Positions 56,869-64,000 of a DNA stretch of 64,000 nt are shown here, one piece after another. The translations under genes were made by a program, and so were the position numbers. The stretch spans positions 682,001 to 746,000 of the forward strand of contig NC_057322.1 of the NCBI RefSeq assembly GCF_000687475.1. The letters run 5' to 3'. The DNA is from Ustilaginoidea virens. Taxonomy: Eukaryota > Ascomycota > Sordariomycetes > Hypocreales > Clavicipitaceae. Positions within the stretch are counted from its first letter, which is position 1; every line of letters begins with the position of its first letter. The notes under the pieces are model-generated. The model was not told the origin of the DNA and made no database searches. It was given only the letters and a program-made list of their open reading frames with translations.

Positions 56869-56942
56869 TCGACATTTTCGTCTTTGACATTTTCGTCTTT
56901 GACATTTTCGTTTTCGACATTTTCGTTTTCGACGTTTTTTCG
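56869..56942. repeat. 15-bp minisatellite, unit GACATTTTCGTCTTT
   Basis: About five units; the first ones end GTCTTT and the later ones GTTTTC. The array ends about 50 bp before the ATG at 56994, so it lies in the core promoter or 5' leader. Confidence 0.9.
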
Positions 56943-56993
56943 ACTCGTCCTGACTGCACACCTCGGACCCTCGATCACGGCTTACTCCCCGTC

Positions 56994-58172
56994 ATGAAAG
57001 CCTCCCGTCTCGCTGCCGGCGCCGCCGTGTCGTGGGCCGCCGCGACGTGGGCCGCCGCCACCGCCGCCACCGCCGCCAGGGTCGCCAAGCTCGTCCTGTC
57101 CGACGCCGCCGGTCACATCTACCTCGCCGACTTTGACGGCGCCGCGTTCAGGCTGCGCTGCAACGCGAGCGTGGGCGGCGCGCCGACCTGGCTGGCCTTC
57201 TCCCCGCCCAGCGGCAGCCTGTACGCGGTGGACGAGAACAGCGCGACGACGATGCGGCTCGACGTCGACCTCCAGGCCGGCACGGTGACGCCGTCGGCCA
57301 ATGTCACGTCGGCCAACGGCATCGTGCACCTCGAGTTCTCCGGCGACGGCGGGCGCATGCTCGGCGCGGCGTACGGCTCGGCCGGCGTGGCCGTCTTCAA
57401 CACGGCCGGCGGCGGCCTCGAGTACCTCCGGTCGGTGGCGTCGAGCGACCGCGGGGGCCCCGTGCCCGGGCGCCAGGACAAGCCGCACCCGCACCAGACG
57501 GTGCGCGACCCCAGCGGCCGCTTCTTCGCCGTCAACGACCTCGGCACCGACCGCATCCTCGTGCTCGACGGCCGCGATGACGCCTTCGCCGTGGTCAACC
57601 ACGTGCCCGTCGCGCCGGCCGGCTGCGGGCCCCGGCACGGCGCCTTCTACCCCGCCGGCGCGGCCCGCGCCTCGCACTACCTCGTCGTCTGCGAGATGCG
57701 CAACCTGGTCAACCTGTACGCCGTGCGCTACGGCGGGCCCAGGGGCATCGACTTCTTCTTCGAGCAGTCCCTGTCGACCCTGCCGCCGGGCGCGGGCGCG
57801 GTGTCGCCCACCGCCGCCGCCGGCGAGCTCGTGCTCAGCCGCGACAGCCGCAACGTCTACGTCTCCAACCGCCTGGTCGACAAGGACAAGCGCGCCGACG
57901 ACAGCATCGCCAGCTTCCGCGTCGTCCCGGCCGGCGCCAGCGTCAAGCTGGAGCTGCTGGGCCTGACCCCGACGGGCGGCCGCCTGCCCCGCATGTTCAG
58001 CCAGTCCGCCGACGGGGAGACGCTGTTCGTGGCCAACCAGGCCGGCGGGCTGGGGCTCGTGGCGCTGCGCAGGAAGCCGGACGGCACGGTGGCGGACGCG
58101 CCGGTCGCGAGCGTCGCCATGGGCGAGTTTCCGGGCGGCAACGGGCCGGCGTTTGTGCAGCAGATTGCGTAG
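56994..58172 (+). CDS. Secreted lactonase-like seven-bladed beta-propeller (6-phosphogluconolactonase/cycloisomerase fold)
   Basis: Intronless, 392 residues, very GC-rich. A signal peptide covers about 1-28 (MKASRLAAGAAVSWAAATWA, then Ala-rich). The mature chain has repeated propeller strands, for example LAFSPPSGSLYAVDEN, HLEFSGDGGRMLGAAY, VRDPSGRFFAVNDLGTDRI, LSRDSRNVYVSNR and FSQSADGETLFVANQ. The HPHQTVRDPSGRFFAVNDLG segment is the usual metal/active-site-proximal motif of the lactonase family (PF10282 type). The fold is confident; the substrate is unknown. Secreted members occur widely in filamentous fungi, and cytosolic 6-phosphogluconolactonase activity is unlikely given the signal peptide. 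The promoter region carries a 15-bp array. Confidence 0.9.
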   Translation: MKASRLAAGAAVSWAAATWAAATAATAARVAKLVLSDAAGHIYLADFDGAAFRLRCNASVGGAPTWLAFSPPSGSLYAVDENSATTMRLDVDLQAGTVTPSANVTSANGIVHLEFSGDGGRMLGAAYGSAGVAVFNTAGGGLEYLRSVASSDRGGPVPGRQDKPHPHQTVRDPSGRFFAVNDLGTDRILVLDGRDDAFAVVNHVPVAPAGCGPRHGAFYPAGAARASHYLVVCEMRNLVNLYAVRYGGPRGIDFFFEQSLSTLPPGAGAVSPTAAAGELVLSRDSRNVYVSNRLVDKDKRADDSIASFRVVPAGASVKLELLGLTPTGGRLPRMFSQSADGETLFVANQAGGLGLVALRRKPDGTVADAPVASVAMGEFPGGNGPAFVQQIA

Positions 58173-59534
58173 GGGGGGCAGATTATATGGCCGGGTCGGG
58201 TTCTGTCTGCGCGTTGCATAGGTGCATATGTAGCAGGGTGGTGGCTCCTTCGTTCCGGATAGGCAGGCACTTTGGTCTTCACTTTAGTTTTACATGGGTC
58301 GCCCTGGTTCCGTCGTGGCCTTGCCGTCTTCTCTCGGGCAAAACAAAAGAAGCATTGATGCTGCCGCGGTTCCTCTTGCCGTGCCTCTCTCTGCCTTTCT
58401 CTGCCTTTTGTGCCTTGTGTGAAATGGGGGGACATGCCAGTGACTTGCCCCTCTTATCTGTGCTAATCAGCCGACGTGGGGGAGGGGGGGGGGTTGGCCT
58501 GGGGCGACAGCCGCCCTCTGCCCCGCCCCGGAGACCCCCGGAGACCCCGGAGCCCGCTAGCTACTGGCTCCTCTTTATGCAGACGCCCCCGTGAGCCATG
58601 CGGCATGCGAGCACCATGCACGCGTTGACACTCTGTGGGTGAGCGGGTTGTCGCACACGCAGGCTCAAGTCGCACGGCACGCTGCACCCCTTGCTCGGCA
58701 AGAGCCGTTTTGGAAGCAAGGCGTCGCGTCGACCGACTTGGGACGAAGTCGCCCGCTTGCAGCATCTGCTTTGTCGAATCAAGCCATATCGCGACAAGAC
58801 GGGCTCTGCTTTCTGGCTGGTAGCAGTAGCAGCAGTAGCAGCAGCAGCAGTAGCAGTAGCAGCAGTAGCAGTAGCAGTAATAGTCTTGTAGAGACACCCC
58901 CTAGAAGTAGTAGTAGCCTTGTAAAGACACCCCAGCAGGCGCCTGTGCACTTGCCCGCCAAGCTGGACTTGGATCGTACCTGCCTCTTCCACGGCGCGGG
59001 GTCATGTCCGCCCCTCCTCCTCCTCCTCCAACAACTCCCTCGTCGCCTCATGTCCCATGTCTCTCTCATGTCTCACGTCTATGCCTCATGCCCCGTGCCC
59101 CGTGCTTCTTGACGCCATTGAGCATGACGCCGTTGTCCAAGACGTTCGTCGTAAAGCCCGTCTCGCCGCCACCGACGGACCCTCGCAACGACTTCGCTTG
59201 CCAGGATGGAAACGGTGCGGCTGCATGCTGCTGCCTTGCTCGGCCCATGCTTCGGCCGGCATCGACATCATCAACCCCGAGCTGGCCCGCCAAAGCCAAA
59301 AAAATAAATGGCCCAGCATAAACTAGTCCATCGCCGAGTCTCCACATGAGCTCATCGGTCTCGTACGGCCGTACCCCATTTTAAATCCATCGTTAGAGTT
59401 TGCCCTCCCCCTCCTTCCCCTCTCCCGCCTCGTTCTTGCGACCCGTCAGCAATCCTCGTTTTGGCCCCAAACCCGTTGTCCGTCTGCCCGCCCGTCTCCC
59501 CGTCCGTTTCCATCAGCAAGTCAAACCTCTCGCC
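58173..59534. other. Intergenic region, lactonase-like gene to AKR
   Basis: 1.36 kb. (AGTAGC)n at 58819-58880, followed by a short duplication of CTTGTARAGACACCCC at about 58883 and 58918. GTCTCATG/CCATGTCTC units at about 59050-59100. No gene. Confidence 0.65.
58819..58880. repeat. (AGTAGC)n / AGC microsatellite
   Basis: About twenty AGC or AGT triplets in a row, intergenic. Confidence 0.9.
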
Positions 59535-60903
59535 ATGTCTTTCGGCCAGACCATCACCCTCAACTCTGGCCATGCCATCCCTCGTGTGGGATACGGCACT
59601 TGGCAGGCTGCGCCCGGCGAGGTCGGAAACGGCGTCTACGAGGCCCTCAAGACCGGCTACCGTCACCTGGACTTGGCCAAGATCTACGGCAACCAGAAGG
59701 AGGTTGGTGAGGGTATCAGGCGCGCCCTAGCCGACGTTGCGGGCCTGAAGCGCGAGGACATCTTCATCACCTCCAAGCTCTGGAACAATAAGCACGCCCC
59801 CGAGGACGTCGAGGCGGCCCTCGACGATACCTTGGCCGAGCTCCAGCTGGACTACCTCGATGTACGTGTCGACTGATCCCTTTGCTTGCGCGGCTGGCAG
59901 TCTATCTCGACCGGGTCCAGAAAAAGGATGGACCTTTTCTTTAAAAAAGAGAAGAAAAAAAGGAAAGAAGAGGGCATTTTCACTGGGCCATTCTGACACA
60001 ACTGCTCTAGCTCTACCTGATCCACTGGCCCGTTGCCTTTAAACCTGGAAACGACCAGTTCCCCAAGACTGCCGATGGCAGCGAGGTTGAGCTCAACCGC
60101 AATGTCACCATCTCTCAGACCTGGAAGGGTATTCCACCCCCCCCCCTCCCCTGTACCCGCGCTGCTGAAAGCGATCCGTTGCCGTGGTTGACGCGCTTCT
60201 TCTTCTCTCTCAACAGCCATGACCCAGCTCCCCAAGTCCAAGACCCGATCTGTTGGTGTCTCCAACTTTAGCATTGAGCACGTAAGCTGCTTCCCCGTGT
60301 GCCCAACGTTTGCCGCGGCTCCCCGCATTAACGAACCATCTTCCCGCAGCTCGAGGGCGTCATTGCTGCCACTGGGGTTGTGCCCGCCGTCAACCAGGTC
60401 GAGCGCCACCCCCGGCTTCCCAACTTCGCCCTGACCGAGTACTGCGCCAGCAAGAACATCATCATCACGGCCTACTCCGCCTTTGGCAACAACAGCTGGA
60501 ACATTCCCCTGCTCGTCAACGACCCCCAGATCAAGGACATTGCCGACCGCCTCGGCGCTGAGCAGGGCAAGACCGTCACCCCGGCCCAGGTCATCATTGC
60601 CTGGTCCCTTGTCGGCAACCACGCCGTCATCCCCAAGTCGGTGACGCCGTCGCGCATTCGTGAGAATTTCCAAGAGGTCGAGCTCGACGAGAAGGCTCTT
60701 GATCATCTCACCAAGCTGGGCGAAGACCCTCAGCGCTTCAACATTCCCATGACCTGTATGTTTTTCTCCGCGCTTGCTGCCAACGAGCCGTCACTAACCA
60801 CCCCTCCCTTGTCCGTGATGCAATAGATGACCCCGCCTGGAAGATTGACATTTTTGGCGACGACAAGGAGAAGGACTCCAAGGCCCAGGTTCTCATCAAG
60901 TGA
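59535..60903 (+). CDS. Aldo-keto reductase, NADP-dependent glycerol/alcohol dehydrogenase type (GCY1/GLD1-like)
   Basis: Exons 59535-59861, 60011-60128, 60217-60281, 60350-60755 and 60827-60903 give 330 residues, the usual length of fungal AKR3-type enzymes. Likely reaction: NADPH-linked reduction of glyceraldehyde or other aldehydes, or oxidation of glycerol, in the cytosol. The catalytic tetrad D46, Y51, K81 and H114 is present in [15 protein letters not shown] and LIHWPVAF. Also present are [20 protein letters not shown], the cofactor-binding [15 protein letters not shown] and the C-terminal [12 protein letters not shown]. Intron positions are supported by every junction restoring the family sequence (YLD-LYLIHWP, TWK-A-MTQLP, PMT-Y-DPAW). 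Exact substrate not determined. Confidence 0.94.
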
Positions 60904-61276
60904 AAACATGCGACGGGCGCTGCCAAGGGAGAGCCGCGCAGAGCATCACGATGATTTGGAAAACAGGAAAAAAAAAACAAGACGGGCGCATCGGCATGTC
61001 AATGTAAATGTGAATGTATAGAAAAAATCCATGGCTAATGACTATGAATTTGGCCTTTGCGCCCCTCTCGGCCCCCCAATCCCCCTTGTCGTGTTCTACG
61101 GAGCTCAGTGGCACGATGTGATGCCCCATGCGAATACGACGCCTGATGCCTTATGCACCCTGTATGAATCCGTAGACAGGCCAAGCCCCATGCGAATACG
61201 TCGCCTGATGCCTGACGCACCCTGGGTGAATCCGTAGACAGGCCAAGCCCCATGCTTCATGCACTCTCTCTTCCTC
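60904..61276. other. Convergent intergenic region, AKR / RAD5-like
   Basis: 373 bp between stop codons, dominated by a 62-bp direct repeat at 61127-61250. Confidence 0.7.
61127..61250. repeat. 62-bp tandem direct repeat, two copies
   Basis: CATGCGAATACG at 61128 and again 62 bp later; both copies continue CGCCTGATGCC and ATCCGTAGACAGGCCAAGC-type sequence with about six mismatches. The start of a third copy (GCCCCATGC) follows. It sits 27 bp from the RAD5-like stop codon. Confidence 0.9.
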
Positions 61277-62899
61277 TCAGCTAAGCAGCTCCTTGATGTC
61301 CTCGATGCGCTGCAGCTTCTTCTCCTCGTCGGTCATCATGCCCAACGACGTCGCGCTACACGTATTCGTCAGCAAGCCACAAAGGCCCGCACAGCAGGGG
61401 GGCAGACGGGGGTCCGCAACTCACATAAACTTCTTGCGGTCCTGGATGCGCAGCATCCTCTCCTCCACGCTGGCCCGGACGATGAAGCGCTTGACGACGA
61501 CGCGGTCCTCCTGCCCCAGCCGGTGCACGCGGTCGATGGCCTGCGCCTCGATGGCGAAGCTCCACCACGGGTCCATCATGAAGACGCGCCCCGCGCCGGT
61601 GAGGTTGAGCCCGACGCCCCCGGCGCGCAGGCTGGCGAGCAGCACGGTGAAGCCGGCGCGGTCGGCAAAGGCCTGCAGCACGGCGGCGCGGGCGCGCTGG
61701 GCGAGCGCGCCGTCCAGCCGGAGGTAGGGGACGCGGGCGCGCGCCAGGGCGGGCTCGAGGAGCGTCAGGAACGACGTGAACTGCGAGAAGACGACCGACT
61801 TGACGCGCGGGTGCTCGGCGCGCAGGCTGCGCAGCTGGGACAGCAGGGCGGCCACCTTGGCGGACGAGTGGTTGGGCCCCAGCCGCTGCAGGCTGATGCC
61901 GCCGCCGCCGCCGCCGTCGGTGCTGCCGTCGTCGTCGTGGTGGCGGACCACTTCGAAGAGGTCCCGCGGGCGGAGGGGCTCGCGGCAGCTGAAGCAGCGC
62001 GGCGTGACGCCGCGGTCCGTCTCGTGCTTGATAAAGTCGAGGAGGCACGTGCGGCACGCCGAGTGCCAGCAGCCCGTGACGGTCTGGTCGCTCATGGGCT
62101 CGTCGAAGCACAGCGGGCACTCGCGGCCGGCCTCGCTGCGGATCGCCTCGAGCGCGTGGGCCCCGTAGGTACAGTTGTCCTTGTCCTTGTCCTTGTCCTT
62201 GTCGTCGTCGTCGTCGGCGGCGGCGGCGGCCGTGAAGCGCGCCACCAGGGCCTCCAGGTCCATGTCGTCGGCCAGGCCGGACGCGGCGTCGGCGGCCGCC
62301 CCGGCCTCGGCCTCGTCGGCCACAATGTCCCGGTTGCGCACCAGCACCGGGTGGCAGCACGACTGCCGCAGCCGCAGGATCTGGGCGAAGATGGTGGTAA
62401 AGGCCTTCATGACGGTGCCGGCCTCGACGTTCCTCGACAGCGTGCGCTTGGCCATGCTGTGGATGTGCTCGTACACGTCGCGCTCGGGCTTGGACAGCTC
62501 CACCTCGACAATGTCAATCTGCTTGGGCGGCAGCGTCACGAGCGGCCGCCCGTCGGGCGTCCTCATGTCCTTGGTCCTGCGCATCACGAGCGGCTCCAGC
62601 ACCGTCTGCACCACGTCCAGCGCCCGGACGAAGTCGCCCGTCTCGAACGGCACCGTGATAAAGGTCCTCCAGAACGAAAAGTTGTTCCAGGGCTCCACGC
62701 CCAGGAAGCGCACCAGGCTGAACAGGTCCTCCAGCTTGTTGACGATGGGCGTGCCCGTCACCACCCATCTGCAGTCCGCCGAGATGCCGTAGCAGGCTCG
62801 GGCCGTCTTGGCAGCCCTGTTCTTGATGTGGTGGGCCTCGTCGAGGATGACGCGGAAGAACCTGAGCGAGAAGAGGCCGTTGCGGGACGACTTGTCGCT

Positions 62900-62931
<32 letters not shown>

Positions 62932-64000
62932 TCTTGGCTGCCGCCAGCGTCGTAAACTCGGACAGGACGACGCCGTAGCTGGTGATGACGAGGTCCGGCG
63001 CTTGGGAGGCGTTGGAGCTGCTGCAGAGCGCCTGCAGGTTGCCCGTCTTTTCGCCGCCGTAGTAGAGCTCAATCTTCAGGGTGCCCTGCTTCGACGCCCT
63101 TTCCGCCTCGCTTCTCCACTGCGCCAGAAGCGACAGCGGCGCAACGACCAGGGTCGTGCGAGGCGCGGCCGAGACGCCGCCCGCCGCCGGACCGGAACCC
63201 AGTCGCGTCAACGGGTTGACGTTGGAGGCGGATGATGACCCGTGCGGAGCACGCGCCGCCTCGCGGGCCACGCCGGGTCGATGCGAGTGCACGAGGCTGA
63301 GCATCTGGATGGTCTTGCCCAAGCCCATCTCATCTGCCAGGACGCCGCCGAGACAGTGCTGCTCCTGGACGGGCAAGTCGAGCGACAAATCGCCCGAGTA
63401 AGGGTTCATGTAGAACCTGGCCAAGCCCTGGACCTCTGGCAAGGCCTGATCGTCGGCGTCCTTGGTGGGCCATTCGTACTCTTCCCACAGTGGATGCATG
63501 GACGGCTGGCGGCTGGCCCTGTCGTCCTTTTCCTTTGCAATCATCCAGTGGAGCGACTGCTTCTGGTAAGGCCGGAGCGTCATGGCGAAGCTCTCGGCTG
63601 GCTCGGCTTCCGGGGTGTTGAAGTCGAAGCACTGGGCCTTTTTGTACAGGGCATCCAGCTGGTCCTGTTCAAGTTCCTCGCCTTCCTCGGCGTCTGACGA
63701 GGTTGGCGGCGCAGGCTCCGACTCGCTGCCCGCAGCGGCGGCTGGAGCCCGTTTCGTGTCCTTTTGCTTCTGCTCATCCATCTCGGCGGCTTGAAGCAGC
63801 CCCCTTCTTCCGTCCCTGGCCGCCGCGCTGGCCCTCGTTGGCTCGAGATTGATTTCCTGAAACAGCCTGACCAGGGCCACCTGACGAAGCCTGAGCTCCT
63901 TTTCCTCTTGCGTCTCGGTCTGGTCCAAGAGACTGCTGGAGCGATCCTCGGCCAGGTCGAGCCGCCGGCTGTCAAAGGCCGACCTCAGCAGAAAACACCG
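61277..64000 (-). CDS. RAD5: RAD5/HLTF-like SNF2 helicase and RING ubiquitin ligase (N-terminus off the right edge)
   Basis: Exons 64000(open)-61425 and 61355-61277 join across a 69-nt intron, giving 884 residues in the window. The junction restores KKFIATSLGMMTDEEKK and the C-terminus ends EDIKELLS. Rad5 polyubiquitinates PCNA in error-free damage tolerance and remodels stalled forks. In order: LRSAFDSRR and LRQVALVRLFQEINLEPTR; TLRPYQKQSLHWM; Walker A DEMGLGKT (about 63315-63338); a long insert; TLVVAPLSLLAQWRSE; DEAH (near 62835-62850); VVTGTPIVNKLEDLFSLVRF; a RING inside the helicase (CPLCFDE, CWHSACRTC, CFSC; about 61985-62130); and helicase C motifs KSVVFSQFTSFL, GGVGLNLTGA and AIDRVHRLGQ. 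The frame is open at 64000; the N-terminal HIRAN domain should lie beyond. A RING within the SNF2 core, not YMR or RAD16 spacing alone, favours RAD5. Confidence 0.93.

Larger units (their letters stand above)
55041..56993. other. Intergenic region, CRH to lactonase-like gene
   Basis: 1.95 kb. ATGCCTTTTGAAA-type repeats at 55473-55598, ACCAGACCAG units at about 55985-56020, a 17-G run at 56630-56646, TACTCCGTA (as TACGGAGTA) at 56721 and a 15-bp array at 56869-56942 just before the next start codon. ORFs here lack motifs. Confidence 0.65.

Noticed and set aside
55906..56961. 351-codon minus-strand ORF between the CRH and lactonase genes.
   Set aside because: Arg/Lys/Ser-rich with reversed simple repeats (the 15-bp array gives KRKCRKRKC-like sequence); no homology sense.
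8705..60903. Two aldo-keto reductases plus thioesterase and dehydratase as parts of a biosynthetic cluster.
   Set aside because: They are far apart and separated by housekeeping genes; no synthase, transporter or cluster regulator is present.
61259..63235. 658-codon plus-strand ORF opposite the RAD5-like gene.
   Set aside because: Antisense shadow of a conserved helicase; composition is that of reversed GC-rich codons.
1..64000. Transposable elements or repeat-induced mutation.
   Set aside because: No transposase, reverse transcriptase, LTR pair or terminal inverted repeat was recognised, and no long AT-rich block suggests heavy RIP.

Overview
The window is nuclear DNA of a filamentous ascomycete fungus, most likely a sordariomycete and probably Hypocreales. 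The reasons are intron-rich genes with short GT..AG introns, strongly GC-biased third codon positions, fungus-restricted families (CRH glycosidase, KTR mannosyltransferase, DUF4604, Mvp1) and intergenic DNA full of homopolymers and minisatellites. The species cannot be named from sequence alone. I see no rRNA, credible tRNA, CRISPR array, transposase, or polyketide or peptide synthetase. I rebuilt 22 protein genes by joining exons so that family motifs and frame are kept across each GT..AG junction. Two run off the window: the DGR2/WDR44-like gene on the left and the RAD5-like gene on the right.

Layout. 1-3104 (-) WD40 protein of the DGR2/WDR44 family. 6375-7678 (+) DOM34/Pelota. 8705-9859 (+) aldo-keto reductase. 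10425-11237 (+) conserved hypothetical. 12099-13356 (-) RING protein with two SUMO-interacting motifs. 14714-16446 (-) PRP19. 17036-17647 (+) OHCU decarboxylase. 18592-19867 (+) acyl-CoA thioesterase. 20332-21507 (+) orphan gene with internal repeats. 22074-23023 (+) cytochrome c oxidase subunit Vb/Cox4. 23634-24143 (-) DUF4604. 25513-27346 (+) KRE2/MNT1-type mannosyltransferase. 28411-29501 (+) mitochondrial uL15m. 30569-33715 (+) sorting nexin MVP1. 34323-36740 (-) dihydroxy-acid dehydratase. 38218-39261 (-) and 45256-46937 (+) two SANT/Myb-like genes separated by a 6 kb divergent gap. 48641-51045 (+) DBP9. 53431-55040 (+) CRH-like cell-wall transglycosylase. 56994-58172 (+) secreted lactonase-like beta-propeller. 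59535-60903 (+) glycerol-dehydrogenase-like aldo-keto reductase. 61277-64000 (-) RAD5/HLTF helicase-ubiquitin ligase.

The genes form no pathway or operon. This is a core-gene neighbourhood covering mRNA surveillance (DOM34), splicing (PRP19), ribosome biogenesis (DBP9), mitochondrial translation and respiration (uL15m, Cox4), endosomal sorting (MVP1), wall and glycan synthesis (KTR, CRH), branched-chain amino-acid synthesis (DHAD) and ubiquitin-linked genome maintenance (RAD5 and the SIM-RING protein). The least conserved elements are the orphan at 20332, the hypothetical at 10425 and the intergenic DNA.

The most unusual signals are: a 109-bp minisatellite with no stop in any of its three reverse frames; 15 exact copies of the 9-mer TACTCCGTA, all outside coding exons; nine AGGTACCT palindromes; an 8-nt micro-exon in the dehydratase gene and an 11-nt exon in the first aldo-keto reductase; and an orphan gene whose last repeat copy lies beyond its stop codon. 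I found no complete new multi-gene system.
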